From positions 218,060 through 282,059 of the forward strand of contig NW_005179120.1 in NCBI RefSeq assembly GCF_000350225.1: a DNA stretch of 64,000 nucleotides. Reading direction: 5' to 3'. Numbering within the stretch: position 1 is the stretch's first letter; each line of letters starts with the position of its first letter. The translations under genes were made by a program, and so were the position numbers. Source of the stretch: Chondrus crispus (taxonomy: Eukaryota; Rhodophyta; Florideophyceae; Gigartinales; Gigartinaceae). Positions 22,739 through 33,403 of this stretch are shown here, piece after piece. The notes beneath the pieces were generated by a model, which saw nothing but the letters and a program-made list of their open reading frames with translations, made no database searches and had not been told where the DNA came from.

Positions 22739-22832
22739 ACCGTAGCAATTCTGTTGTGCAGCTGTCCACAGCTCGACCAGTTGCTGTCGTACCCAGATGC
22801 TGTCCACGGCTGCACAACATAATTGCTACGGT
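22739..22832. repeat. inverted repeat (foldback)
   Basis: The arms ACCGTAGCAATT.TGTTGTGC and their complement enclose about 25 bases, giving arms of about 34 bp with four mismatches. A further inverted match, CGACAGCAACTGGTCGA at about 22632 against TCGACCAGTTGCTGTCG at 22774, overlaps it. This nested structure suggests a remnant of a foldback or MITE element. Confidence 0.65.
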
Positions 22833-22940
22833 TGGCGAAAGTCGCAGGGCGACTACCGTGTCTGAGCCTTTACGCATAGCTATCGGGGCGCGGCAGCGTG
22901 GCGCAGTGGCGTATCACATTTTGTGAAGGTGGCGGGATGG

Positions 22941-22976
22941 CTGAGAAGAGCGCTGAGAAGAGCGCTGAGAAGAGCG
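22941..22976. repeat. 12-bp tandem repeat, three copies
   Basis: Three perfect copies of CTGAGAAGAGCG follow one another. It lies in non-coding sequence about 1 kb upstream of the PiT start. Confidence 0.9.
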
Positions 22977-23759
22977 TTAAATTTAGCAGTAGAGATTGGG
23001 ATAGTCGCTAGGCAACACACAGTCAGCGGAACAAAAGATGAACAAATGAGGGAGGTACCCTTCGAAGGGTAAGAGGTCGGGCAGTTCAGGAGACGTGGCG
23101 AACGAGACCGAAGCAGGTTGGCATGAATGCAGTGATCGCGTTGTTGGCCCCATGTTTTCTACGGGATACAAACCAAGATGCATCTTCAGATGCACCGGTT
23201 ATGGTGAGTTTTGCCCTTCGACGCGTACAGTATTGTTGTGAGCGAGCCGTGGTTGGCTGGCAGACCCATTTGACGAGCTCACGAGAGCGAATGAAGGCGA
23301 AGGGGCAAATTGCCAACATGATGCCGATGACACGGGGCGGCTGGGCGGCTGGGGGAAGGTGGACCAACCGGTCCACCGGTTATATATGGGGACAGAGCCG
23401 AAACTTGGGGTGGGCCGAGACAAGGTGGGGGATGTGATAAGCGAATGAGAGGGCAGTGTATGATACGAAGCGTGACGAATGATGATTTCATACGTCACTG
23501 GGCGCTTGCGCACCGTCGTGCGTCGTGTGCGCACAGATCAGGGATGCGCGCGCCGTTGAGAGCACTGGTCATACACAGGAGCCGTTTCAGCCACTGGAGC
23601 CCAACCTCTCCTTGGCCTCGCAACACCGCCTGTCGCCCCTTGTGATTACCGTCACCAATCGTTCTCATCCACACTTGCATATTCAATTCCCCCGTTAAAC
23701 AAACGCCTTTCGAAGCCCTTCGTATTTGTACATACGCCGTAATCATTTGCAGTTCGCAT

Positions 23760-23947
23760 TTGCCGATGAGCTCTGTCTTTGCTCTACATAGTCGCTCGTC
23801 ACACCCACCCGAGCCCCCCCCTCATCCATCAAGGATAGATCCATCGCCCTCCCGGCCGCACCCCCTCCCCCGCCCCCGCCCCAGCCCGCACGTCACTTCT
23901 TCGTCCCCCCGGCCTGTTCCGTCTGCCTTTCGCGGCCTTTCCCAACC
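23760..23947 (+). promoter_or_regulatory. C-rich leader of the phosphate transporter gene
   Basis: The plus strand changes to a C-rich, G-poor composition with runs of C (for example 23815-23822 and 23870-23885), ending in CCCAACC directly before the start ATG. This looks like a 5' untranslated leader or core promoter of the downstream gene. No TATA box is clear. Confidence 0.5.
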
Positions 23948-25951
23948 ATGGCTGAGACCTTTGCTTGGGGAGAACTCGCCCAATCCGTCAATGGTGGCAC
24001 CAAATTCGAAGTCGGCGAGGCGTTCACTATCGACTCAATGGACCGTTACCTCTGGATGGTCATCGTTGGCGGCATTCTAGCTTTCACTATGGCCTGGGGT
24101 ATCGGCGCCAACGATGTTGCCAACGCCTTTGCCACCTCCGTCGGTGCCGGCTCTCTTACCCTCAAGTGGGCTGTCGTCATTGCAGCCATCTTTGAGTTCC
24201 TTGGCGCCCTGCTCCTTGGAGGACAGGTCACCGATACAGTCAGGAAGAAGATTATCGACCAAAATGTCTTCGACCCCGTCGCTTTTGATGGCGGGAGGGT
24301 CGGCGCTGCTAACGGTCCAGAGCTTCTCATGACTGGTTTCCTTACTGCACTATTTTCTGCCACTATCTGGCTGATTCTCGCAACCTACTATGCGTTACCG
24401 GTGTCCACCACCCATTCTATCATCGGCTCTTTGGTCGGTGTCGGTCTCGCTTACCGTGGCTCCAGTGCAGTGGTCTGGATCTCTGATGGAGCGGGCATAG
24501 AAAAACTCAAAGGTCTTGTCGGGGTAATCTTGTCTTGGGTTTTATCGCCCGTCATTTCCGCTGTTATTGCTGTACTCTTTTTCCTGATTGTCCGCACAGT
24601 TGTGCTGAGACGTGCTAACCCTTACAAGAATGGTATTCTTTTCATGCCTGTCTTCTACGGGTTTGCAGTTGCTCTTGCTGTCTTCTTCATCGTGTACAAG
24701 GGTGACAAGCGCTTCAAGTTGGACGAGAAGCTCGGACTAGGTGGGTCCATAGGAGTTGCGTTAGGTTCAGGGTCAGTTGTCGCCTTGATATCCTGGTTCA
24801 CTATCGTGCCACTTGCCAAGGCCGCCACTGAACGTTGGGAGGCCCATGAGATGGAGAAGCTAAAGAACCCAGAGATTGCGAAAGAAGCTGCCGGAAAGGC
24901 TCAGAAGGTCAACGACGCACTTGCCAAGGTTGGAGTGCGTGTCCATGTTGAGGAAGAACTGGACGATGATGTTGTCCGTATGCATAACAGTGCTGAGAAA
25001 TTTGATGAGAAGGCTGAGCGTCTTTTCACTTGGATTCAAGTGTTCACAGCCGCATTTGATGCCTTCGCACATGGAGCTAACGATGTAGCCAATGCCATCG
25101 CGCCTTTCACCTCTATCTTTCAACTCTATAAAAACAACGGAGTCCTTTCTGCCAGACAGATCAACGAATTTGAGAGCAGTGGTCAGTACAGAGGGGGGGA
25201 GCGGGACGGTCAATCATTTGAGGAAGGGGACCAAATCCCGGATCATGAGACCTTCTGCGGTACGAACGGCGAGGATGAATACTTCAGGTGTGTTAGCCTA
25301 GGGGATGACAACTACCCAGACCTCACTCCGAACGCTGATTCGGGGCCAGGGAGTAACTTCGATGTATATGACGAAACGGGTCAACATGACGGAGGGGAAA
25401 AGCAGCAGTGCTTTCAGACCTGCAGTCCAAATTCATACTCAGCCTACGACAAGGAGAAGCAGACCGTTCCGTTGTGGATTCTGGCGTTGGGCGGTGTTGG
25501 AATCGTACTTGGTTTATCCATGTGGGGTTACCGCATTATTGTTGCCATCGGCGTGAAGCTTACGAAGCTGACCCCGTCACGGGGATTCTCAATTGAGATC
25601 GGAGCTGCAATCACCGTGCTGATTGCGTCCCAAATTGGACTACCCGTCTCTACTACTCATTGTCAAGTCGGTGCCACAATGGGTGTTGGTCTTGTCGAGT
25701 TCAAGGCCTCCACAGTGAACTGGAAGCAATTTATGTTTATTTGCCTGGGGTGGGTGTTCACTGTCATATTTACCGGCTTCGTCTCAGCTATTATATTCTT
25801 AGTTGTCACCAACACTCCGGTGAACTTCGCTGTACCGCAAGGAGCAGAGAACGAGAATTTGACGCACTGTCCCGGAAACAGACTATTTGTTTTTGACACC
25901 GCAGATCAGCAGTTTAGAGGTATATCCTGCTCCGGTGTAAATCGCACATAA
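23948..25951 (+). CDS. PiT-family inorganic phosphate transporter
   Basis: The 667-residue protein belongs to the PHO4/SLC20 family of Na+- or H+-coupled phosphate symporters of membranes. The family shows two inverted halves, each with a GANDVANA signature; here they are at residues 53-60 and 376-383. Each half also carries a PVSTTH motif (ALPVSTTHSIIG and GLPVSTTHCQVG). About ten or more hydrophobic helices can be seen. The two halves are joined by a charged cytoplasmic loop (about 280-360). A second hydrophilic loop of about 110 residues (about 395-500) is rich in Asp, Gly and Cys and probably faces outside. The gene has no intron. The start fits the family N-terminus and follows a C-rich leader. 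The gene ends convergently with the minus-strand gene at 26061. It is intact and likely functional, probably in the plasma membrane. Confidence 0.97.
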   Translation: MAETFAWGELAQSVNGGTKFEVGEAFTIDSMDRYLWMVIVGGILAFTMAWGIGANDVANAFATSVGAGSLTLKWAVVIAAIFEFLGALLLGGQVTDTVRKKIIDQNVFDPVAFDGGRVGAANGPELLMTGFLTALFSATIWLILATYYALPVSTTHSIIGSLVGVGLAYRGSSAVVWISDGAGIEKLKGLVGVILSWVLSPVISAVIAVLFFLIVRTVVLRRANPYKNGILFMPVFYGFAVALAVFFIVYKGDKRFKLDEKLGLGGSIGVALGSGSVVALISWFTIVPLAKAATERWEAHEMEKLKNPEIAKEAAGKAQKVNDALAKVGVRVHVEEELDDDVVRMHNSAEKFDEKAERLFTWIQVFTAAFDAFAHGANDVANAIAPFTSIFQLYKNNGVLSARQINEFESSGQYRGGERDGQSFEEGDQIPDHETFCGTNGEDEYFRCVSLGDDNYPDLTPNADSGPGSNFDVYDETGQHDGGEKQQCFQTCSPNSYSAYDKEKQTVPLWILALGGVGIVLGLSMWGYRIIVAIGVKLTKLTPSRGFSIEIGAAITVLIASQIGLPVSTTHCQVGATMGVGLVEFKASTVNWKQFMFICLGWVFTVIFTGFVSAIIFLVVTNTPVNFAVPQGAENENLTHCPGNRLFVFDTADQQFRGISCSGVNRT

Positions 25952-26032
25952 GTGCCTGAGGGCATTTGAGGGAATTTGGAATATAGATCATGTGTGGAAT
26001 ATGTAGATGTACTGAACGTGACAATATACAGA

Positions 26033-26038
26033 AATAAA
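26033..26038 (+). terminator. polyadenylation signal AATAAA
   Basis: AATAAA lies 82 bases after the PiT stop codon in an A+T-rich stretch and about 20 bases before the stop of the opposite gene. It is the probable 3' end signal of the PiT transcript. Confidence 0.65.
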
Positions 26039-26060
26039 AGTAAGAAGTGAAACATATTTT

Positions 26061-27177
26061 TCAGTCAGAGATCTGCAGTGGCTTGTTTACGTAATGCACA
26101 AGACACAACCTATCATTTGTGCAAGCCGCTGGGGTGGAGAGATTCTCATGACAAGAATGTGTAGCGGAGAGGATGGCGAAGGCAATGCTAGACCAGGTGG
26201 AGAAGCCAAATTGTTGGTGGATGTGCGCTTTGACGGTTGGCTGGGTCATGTCGCTACGAGAAACTACCTTGCGCATACGACCTCCGATGACAACAGCCGT
26301 GCGGGCTGATGTGGCACGAGCGCGAGCGGCGTCACAGGCAAGGGGCACAAAGTTGCCATCAAGATCACACACACGGCGGTTGGCGAGAATGAAGAGTGCG
26401 TAGCGGACAGCGCCGTAAAGAAAGCGGACGATGTCAGAGCCGGCGGCTTCCGCAGCACTGACAAAGAGGCGTGCGGCCTGGGTGAGAACGGGAAGGCGGG
26501 GGCGACTGCAGATGATGATGTGTAAAGGGTCCAGATTTGTCGAGGGTGATATAACCGTAAAGCGAAAAATGACTTGTTAGGCAGAACGTAGGCGCCATGT
26601 CTACTAGGAACCCTAGCACATGGTGAAAGTGTCATCTACTTGAACAAGGGCAAAAGCACAGTGTGGCGGTGCAACAACACCAAAACGACTTTGCTCAACA
26701 CTAGCTGAAAAAATGTCCAAGCTTCGGCAGCGTGGTTTCAGGTACTGGTTAACCAGAATAGAAGGGACGAAGAAGTCGAAAGGTTAGAAGAACTGGGAAG
26801 GCAATGATTGCTCGACGTTGCGATGCGAGTTCCGTCAGACAATACTAAACAAATGTCCACAAAAGAATTCAGGGTTCAAATTTCGATAAAATATCACTCG
26901 GACGCATTGCGTTGCGGTCGCGGCTTGATCGGGGTGCAAAGCTTACCTTAGACTGTGAGCTGATGAAGGTACCAGACGAATCCCGAGAAGAGAGCGAGAC
27001 ATCGCTTGGCCATGGCTTCCGCTCGGAGGTGACAACCGATTTCCTTGCAACCGTATCAGACAAGAACGATTGCAATAAGCTGTTATGAAGCAGCGTTTCG
27101 GGGCAGGGACGATCGCTTCCGAAAACGGGCGGGCGGGAGCAGGACGGCTGGCGGTATCCTAGAGTGCGCGAACGCAT
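26061..27177 (-). CDS. predicted two-exon gene, product unknown
   Basis: A spliced model is supported by sequence. Exon 1 (27177-26947) starts MRSRTLGYRQ and encodes 77 residues up to AAG followed by donor GTAAGC at 26946. The intron ends in a pyrimidine-rich acceptor ..GTTCTCACCCAG at 26478. Exon 2 (26477-26061) continues in phase with AARLFVSAAEAAGSDIVRF, giving about 215 residues. The Ser/Arg-rich start resembles an organelle presequence; exon 2 has an Ala-rich hydrophobic part (LYGAVRYALFILANR) and the phrase VCDLDGNFVPLACDAA. A further donor-like AAG/GTAGTT occurs inside exon 2, so the C-terminus is uncertain. It lies divergently from the gene at 27537 and convergently with PiT. No family is recognised. 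Confidence 0.5.
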
Positions 27178-27536
27178 CTATGCGGCGGGGGAAAGTGCAA
27201 TTTTTGATATTTAACCGTTTTTAAGGTTGTCCGGTCAGACACAAACAGCTCTCAAGAGCTGTTGGGCTTGCTCTGCTGTAAGTCCATATATTGAATTACA
27301 CACCGGCCTTTATTTGCCCACGGTAAAAATCGTACCTTCTGCTGCACGGCCACCAGGGACCAATTTATTCTGCTGAGGTCAGGAGATCAACAGGATGATG
27401 CGTGTAACCTCCACAGCTCGAAAGAGTGCCAAAATACCATTGATATTGGGACCGACAAAGCGCGGTGTACCAATACGGTATGTTGGATGACAGCAAGTGC
27501 TATCGTCCTTGCTACTGAACAACCTTCTCATTCTCT
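27178..27536. promoter_or_regulatory. divergent intergenic region
   Basis: The 359 bases separate the start codons of two oppositely directed genes and should hold both promoters. No defined element can be named. The near absence of space fits the compact island around it. Confidence 0.4.
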
Positions 27537-28281
27537 ATGAACAGCATCAACACACGGGCGTTCAGGCCCGCCACCATGTCTACTAGTTTGGCATTTTTCG
27601 CAACATCGCCCTTCCTGCCGAGCGCACAGAATCACAGAATGCCTACCCTCCAAACAAGGCGCCCACGTACAACCTGGATGCTTGCTTCCACCCCTTCGCA
27701 ACCTCTTCGAGTCATCGCCGCCACCACCGCATCTCTCATCCTCGCAATAACCTCCCTGTCACCAGCATTGTGCGTTGCGAATCTTTTTTGACACTCCTAT
27801 CCCATTTTCCACCCAACTTAGTGTACCTGTTCGACAGTTTGACAGTTCGACCCTGCTCTCCACGACCTTCTGTTGACGTCCTATCAAGCTATACCGCATC
27901 GATTCTGACCATTCTTCCGCTAAGCGCCTTCGTTTGCGAATTTCCACCACCTTTCAACCATACTTCGTCAGGGCTACCATATCAGCTGACCAATGCATCA
28001 GCGGCGAAGGTCCTGGCTGCGAGGCTGCTGCAGCTGAGAGTCCCATCATTCGAGAGCTGCTGGAAAAGTCCCGCGCGAACCGCGAGAAAAATGAGCGAAA
28101 GATGCGTGAAGACTACTGGGCCCGAGGCTACGGCGACTATTTTGCCTTTGGGTCCAATAAAAACTTGGTCAAGGGCGAAGATGGCACGTGGCGTCTCGAC
28201 GAGTTTAATGATCTGCGGTCCCAGATAGAGCGCAAGATCATAGAATCAATTCGAGGCAAACAGAAATCGCAAGCCCCTTGA
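27537..28281 (+). CDS. predicted two-exon gene, probable plastid/thylakoid-lumen protein
   Basis: Exon 1 (27537-27769) encodes a basic, Ser/Thr-rich start followed by a hydrophobic run, IAATTASLILAITSLSPA, which looks like a bipartite plastid plus thylakoid-transfer presequence. A donor GTGCGT follows at 27770. An acceptor ATCAG at 28001 joins in phase to exon 2 (28002-28281), giving 170 residues. The mature part would begin GEGPGCEAAAAESPIIREL and continue as a charged helix with REKNERKMREDYWARGYGDYF, ending near Gln/Lys. Two conserved-looking features are a Cys close to the cleavage site and the YGDYF stretch. I do not recognise the family. Alternative: exon 2 read alone from 27934 gives 115 residues without the presequence; I prefer the spliced form because the presequence ends exactly at the junction. 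Confidence 0.6.
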
Positions 28282-29287
28282 TCAAATCAGCGATGTAGCA
28301 CAAGAGTCGTACATGCACATGCTTGTGCATTTGAAGTTCTGTTTGTTTTAGCCCGCGACAGAATACGACATGTGGCATAAAGAATCTCAAACGACGGCAG
28401 CATAGTGATTCTTGAATAGAAAACTGGTTTCCCCATGTCCATCATTTGCTTTGGAAAGAGCGTCCAATTCAAATCCTGTAGAAACCAGAGCCTTCCTGCC
28501 CCTCTTTCACTTTCTACTTGTCGCGAATTGTGCTTCCACGTTCAGGTCCCGTTTCGCAGAGAATAGCGGACAAGGTGAAACTTGCACAGTGCGTGCCGTT
28601 CGGTGATTTGTACAGTAGCACGCAAAGTATCTTCTTTGCAGCTGAGATAAGTCGTATCCTTGTGCATACAGATAATAATCCGTGTGCCTTCCCACGCAGG
28701 TGACCAGCTGCGTACGTCCGATGCATTGACAGACTTGTTCTGGATCTCAAATACCATACACTCGGCGCGCATGCAAACACAGGTAGGGCGAGTACTGTGT
28801 GTTTCACATCGGGCGAGATAGCGAAGCCGGCACGATGAGCAAGATCTCGGCCTCGGAGGATGAGTGGTAAACACTCTGCTCTGTAAAATAATAAAGGACC
28901 AAATCCAGTGACCCGAAAAATACAGCAACGTCAGGGCCTACAGTACCGCCGAAAGGAAACTTGCAACCTTACCAATAACATGGCTTAGTTTAAAGGGGTT
29001 TGAACGGGTTCGTGCACTTGACTACTGCTGAGAAAGCAATTTTGCAGGTCATCTATTTTCTTCACACGAGTGTTTGTAACCCCCAATCCTTCTTCATTTC
29101 TATAATCATATAGCAAACTCTTTCATTGAATAGAAAAGTGGCTACAACGTGTCATATATGACTCTCACATTCTTATTCAAAATGAGTCGGGAGAGTGCAC
29201 GAATATTGCATTGACAAGAAAATTTATTCCATGTCGCACACCAGGAGAGTTATTGCAGAGTTATCGGAGAATTATTGTAGAGCTTTA
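28282..29287. other. no gene seen
   Basis: The spacer between the lumen-type gene and the Harbinger element is A+T-rich toward its right end and has only short frames with no recognisable content. Confidence 0.55.
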
Positions 29288-29302
29288 GAGCATCTCTACC
29301 GC
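29288..29302 (+). repeat. left terminal inverted repeat of Harbinger A
   Basis: GAGCATCTCTACCGC is preceded by TTA. Weaker matching continues inward (..CTCTAATC..) when compared with the right end. Confidence 0.85.
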
Positions 29303-29481
29303 ATGACCGTATTTGCCTCTCTAATCAAAAATATCTCGCCAAGTGCTTAATTTTTATTGGGTAACTCTATTGCTCTATTGATGAATAGATTTTCTGGAAT
29401 AGAGCCGCGGCGCAACTCTACCGCGCAGTACATATCCTTTCAGCACCGCTGCGCTCATCCCGTTCAACCCTTTTTATTACC

Positions 29482-30839
29482 ATGGCAACTTCTCGCAACT
29501 ACGACTCCCCTGCGCCGACTTTTTCTCCTGACTCCAGTGACGACGAGAACCTGTCGTACCTCGTCGCCTCTGGGACACTGCCTGGTTTTCCAGGTACAAT
29601 TCCTTCTCTCATTAGACTAGGATCAAGGAGCGGGAAAAGAGGAAATCTCAACCGCGACTTCGGTGCCGCACTCAACCGCCTCAAGCGAGACTACTTTTCA
29701 ACCACGCCACTTTATTGCGATGCGTCATTTGAAAGGCGTTTCAGAATGCCGCGCACAGTGTTCAACAGGCTGTACAGGGCGATTGAGGGCGAAGGATTCT
29801 TTGTCAGAAGGAAGGATGCGCTGAGCCGTGGAGGAATTCATCCCCTACAGCGGGTGGTTGCCGCAATTCGCATGCTGGCGTATGGAGCAGCGGCTGACTC
29901 TTTAGACGAATATCTGAGTATGTCTGAAGACTCAGTGTTACAGTCACTGAAGTCCTTTTGTTCTACTGTGATACAGAAGTTTGGAATAGAGTACCTACGC
30001 GAGCCCAATGAGGCGGACCTACGGCGCATACTGGCAATAAATGCTGCCAGGGGGTTTCCGGGGTGTGCGGGTAGTATTGATTGTCAGCATTGGCAATGGA
30101 AAAATTGTCCGATAGCTTGGGCTGGACAATTCAAGGGAAAGGAGAGGAAGCCGACTATCGTTCTGGATGCAATTTGTGACGGGGAGTTGTGGATTTTGCA
30201 TGCCTTCTTTGGTAGCCCTGGAAGCTTGAACGACATCAACGTTTTGGACAGATCACCAACGATGGAGCGCATCATCGCTGATGAGTTTCCGCCCTCCATT
30301 CCTTACACGTTAAATGAAAAACAACGAACGATGCCGTACTACCTTGCCGATGGTATCTACTCAAGCTGGGCAATTTTTATGAAGACAATAAAAGACAACA
30401 CGGCAAAAAAGGAGGAAGCATTCGCAAAGGCTCAAGAGGCGATACGGAAGGACATCGAACGCGCGTTTGGGGTGCTTGTCGCTCGGTTTCATATCCTACA
30501 GAACCCTTCAAGACTTTGGAAGAGAATGATGTATCGAATGTCATGGTGGCGTGCATTATTCTCCACAATATGATTGTGGAGAGTCGAAGAGATAACTACC
30601 AAAGTGTCATGGCGTCACTGCAGCACTTCAGTGAGGCGCGTGCTATGTTCGCTGCAGGTCAGTCATTCACGTGGGAATCCGAGTCGGCAACTCGGTACCT
30701 TCTTGGCAGTGAGTTGCCGACGGGAATGTGGGCTAGCATGGTATCGTCACGTCATTCGCGCATAACAAGTAAAGTGGACCACTTCTCCTTGAAACGCGAC
30801 CTCATTGAGCATATATGGAACGCTCACGGCTCCGTCTAG
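29482..30839 (+). pseudogene. Harbinger A DDE transposase with one frameshift
   Basis: The frame from 29482 encodes a PIF/Harbinger transposase (DDE_Tnp_4 / plant transposon protein type) that cuts and joins DNA in the nucleus. The catalytic acids are visible: Asp200 in SIDCQHW, Asp251 in NDINVLDRSP and Glu326 in RKDIERAFGVL. Also typical are RMPRTVFNRLY near the start and ARFHIL..P after the Glu. Near 30515-30530 the frame is lost; the other frame then continues with MVACIILHNMIVE, the usual family ending, to the stop at 30837. A one-base indel explains this. AATAAA near 30862 is a likely polyadenylation signal. The order of domains is otherwise complete. Confidence 0.9.
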
Positions 30840-31274
30840 GGGCAATGAGGTGTTTGGGCATCAATAAAGCTCTTGTTTTTACCAATCTGCTTTGTGCATA
30901 TGTGTGAAAGCATCGGGGTCCGGGGGGCACTCCCGGCGTGTGAACAGCCACATACTCATCCCTTCCACCCTCCTCGGCATTCCCCCCACCCCTGTGTACT
31001 CAAATCCCGCCCAATGGCCTCCTCGAGTCCTGTCCATCATTCTTCCGCCCCTCCTCCACCTTTCTACCCCTGGGGCCCGACCCCGCCTGCCTCTCAACAC
31101 CCACACGTCGTTCACGACATATATCCCGCCTCCCTTGAGGGCTCACGTCTCGCCTCCGCTCACAACACATGTCTCGTCGTTGTTCACAGCTCACGCCTCG
31201 TCTGTGGTCTAGCCTCGCATCTCGCCTTTGTTCGTCCCGCTCAAAGGTGACGACCAAACAGTTTTATGCCACCT

Positions 31275-31952
31275 CTACGACGCGATCGGGGTAAAAGCGT
31301 GTAAAAAATCGCGGACGGCATCGCGATGCAGCTCATCACCCCTGTATGCGCCCTCGACGGACAAGGCGGGGTGCTCCCTCAGATGGCCATCGGAGGGATG
31401 AAAGTCGGGGTCCCGATGCGACTCGTGGCGCTGAAAGCGCGGGCGCTTCCTTCCCGTACGCGGCGGGTGGGGCTCCCCCTCACAATGTTGGTCACGCGAA
31501 AGCGGGGGCGGCGGCGCGGGCGGGGGCGAGGACGGGGACGGGGTGCGGCGGGGTGGATGCGGCGAAGGAGACGAAGGCAAAAGCGGGGCAGGGTTGGTCT
31601 CTTTCGGCCGGGCGTGCTCTGGTGGGGGCTCCTTAGCGGTGTCGAGGAAGCCTCGCTTTCCAGTTTTCAAAATATTGTTGTGCATGCAAGCTGCAACCAC
31701 TGCACCAACCATCGGTCCGACCCAGTACAAAGAATGCTCGGCCTAATGGCCTTCAAGTGCGGCAAGGGCAAATGACATGGCATGGTTCACGCCACCTCCT
31801 GTCCATTGTACTGCCACGTCAATAAGGGCGACAACGAGCATGGTCATGAGGGACCACTTCTTAAAAGTCGCCTTTTCATGAAAGATATGATTTAGGGAAA
31901 GCGCGACGACACACAGCAAAGCGGTGATGAAAGCCTCAATGACGACTGCTTT
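31275..31952 (-). pseudogene. aquaporin (MIP) C-terminal fragment inside Harbinger A
   Basis: The minus-strand frame contains the last helices of a major intrinsic protein: EAFITALLCVVALSL, then GGGVNHAMSFALA, the place of the second NPA box (here NHA), then TAG at 31743-31745 and LYWVGPMVGAVVAA, the typical last helix. A Pro-rich tail with a run of PPPAPPPP follows to 31275. Only the C-terminal third of an aquaporin is present. The NPA change and the stop make it non-functional. It lies between the transposase and Myb genes of Harbinger A and therefore looks like captured host DNA, although a nested event is possible. Confidence 0.8.
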
Positions 31953-32116
31953 TCAATAGGAGATACTGTATGTATGTGTGGTTGCGGGGGATGAAAGGTA
32001 TCATCTTTATCTTTATGATGTATATTCGCACAGATACGGACGACATATTGGATGCGATATGTACCAGGAACTGCCATTCAAAGCGATTTTTGCAGCGCCC
32101 AGCACGTTCTTTCCCC

Positions 32117-33087
32117 TCAGGCCTCCTCGAGAAGCACTGCTGCACCCTGCGTGGTCGCAAGCTCTGGTACTACAGGGACGTCAACGCGCTGCGTAGAGGC
32201 TCCGGGTGGCGCCTGTGACGGTCTTCTTAAGTCGCTCGCATTATTTGTCGACTGCCGCTCCAATGCACAAACTTCCGCTTGTGCGACCTTGGCTCGCTTG
32301 AGCGCCTGCACAAGATAAATTGCTCGGATCGCGGAGAAGAACTGTGCCGTCTCGGGAAGGCTAGCAGCTTCTGGTCGAGAAAATGCTGCAATCGTATTAC
32401 GCTCTTCGAGCACGTCCGACTTCCGCTTCGCCGACTTTGCAAGAACGCGCACCGCCTGTGTCCTCAACTCCTCCTGACGTGCCATTTTAGCACCACGGGC
32501 GCCCAGACCGAACCGCTCCTTATTTTTCGTGGGCGTGACGGTCTCGTGCGCTTCACTATCTTGCGTTGAATGCCCTCCGCTTGAAGCCAGTTGGCTCATG
32601 TCCGGTAGCAGTTCTTGCGTCGAGTAATAGGGCTGGCTGAAGAAGGTGCGCAGGACCACTTCGGATGGTTACGGAGTACTTTCCAAGCCTTGTAGTAGAG
32701 CCATTGATCTTTGTCGAAGTTCTTGTAGTTGTAGTCCATCCTGTTAGTGTGCTCCAGATGGACTGCGACTGACATTGAAAGCACCTCTTCGTCACCAACC
32801 CCAGTGGGCTTGCCAGCGCTCACCTTGCCGAGGGAGACGAAGAACTTCTGGACGTCAGCTGACATATCGCTGAAATGCTGCTTGATGCTCGCCCCGCTTC
32901 GGTTACCGTATTTTCCGTCCGGAACGAGGTGCAGTGCGGGACCTTTCTCCGTGAAGCGGCGGCGGATAGTGTCTTGGAAGATTTTTCTTGCCTGGTCGGT
33001 GCCAGCGATCGGGTCTTCGGACGCCGCAATCCATGCACGAGCAAGAACGCAATTCTCCTCCACATCCCAGTTCTTTCCGCGCCCCAT
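32117..33087 (-). pseudogene. Harbinger A Myb/SANT-like partner with one frameshift
   Basis: From ATG at 33087 the protein begins MGRGKNWDVEENCVLARAW and continues with DPIAGTDQARKIFQDTIRRRF, the tri-helix Myb/SANT-like pattern of the second Harbinger protein, which helps nuclear import and end binding by the transposase. In AAGTGG near 32655 the frame breaks. The next frame continues with VLRTFFSQPYYSTQELLPDM and a charged helical tail (KKS-type, coiled-coil-like) to 32117. A one-base indel explains it. The gene points toward the transposase, as in Harbinger B. Confidence 0.8.
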
Positions 33088-33340
33088 ACCGGACAGAGCA
33101 GACAGAGCAGAGCAGAGGCACCGGAGAGAGGGGAGCGTTGTGCGACGATACCATTTCGGGGGTGTTTGGGTTTGCATTGAAGTTCAATTTCCCGGGAATA
33201 CTCATCTGGCAAGCACAGCTACGCCGGTAGCCAATCCGGTGTCCTTTCGTGTCACCTCTATTCAATAGATTAGAAACATGCGGTAGAGTGTCGGTTTTTT
33301 CTGCGGCTGAAAATTTGGCATTAGATTAGAGAATAGACTC

Positions 33341-33355
33341 GCGGTAGAGATGCTC
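33341..33355 (-). repeat. right terminal inverted repeat of Harbinger A
   Basis: GCGGTAGAGATGCTC is the exact complement of the left repeat and is followed by TCA. Confidence 0.85.
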
Positions 33356-33403
33356 TCACGCTACAGCAAATTTTATTATAAGTAGAGGAGAGGTATAATA
33401 AGC

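Larger units (their letters stand above)
20887..23759. other. intergenic, no convincing gene
   Basis: Frames are short and lack recognisable domains. The stretch contains the foldback at 22739-22832 and a small tandem repeat at 22941-22976, listed separately. The last part (about 23100-23760) lies upstream of the PiT gene and may hold its promoter; no specific motif can be named. Confidence 0.5.
29288..33355. mobile_element. PIF/Harbinger DNA transposon A
   Basis: The 4.07-kb element has the two genes typical of the family in convergent order, a DDE transposase (+) and a Myb/SANT-like partner (-). It is bounded by perfect 15-bp inverted repeats GAGCATCTCTACCGC at both ends. The flanking triplets are TTA on the left and TCA on the right; the family makes 3-bp duplications (often TWA), so one base has probably changed. 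Between the genes sits an aquaporin fragment that is foreign to the family. Both element genes have a frameshift, so this copy is no longer autonomous. Confidence 0.88.

Noticed and set aside
31326..31775. Arg/Gly-rich plus-strand frame of about 150 codons
   Set aside because: It is the complement of the Pro-rich tail of the aquaporin fragment.
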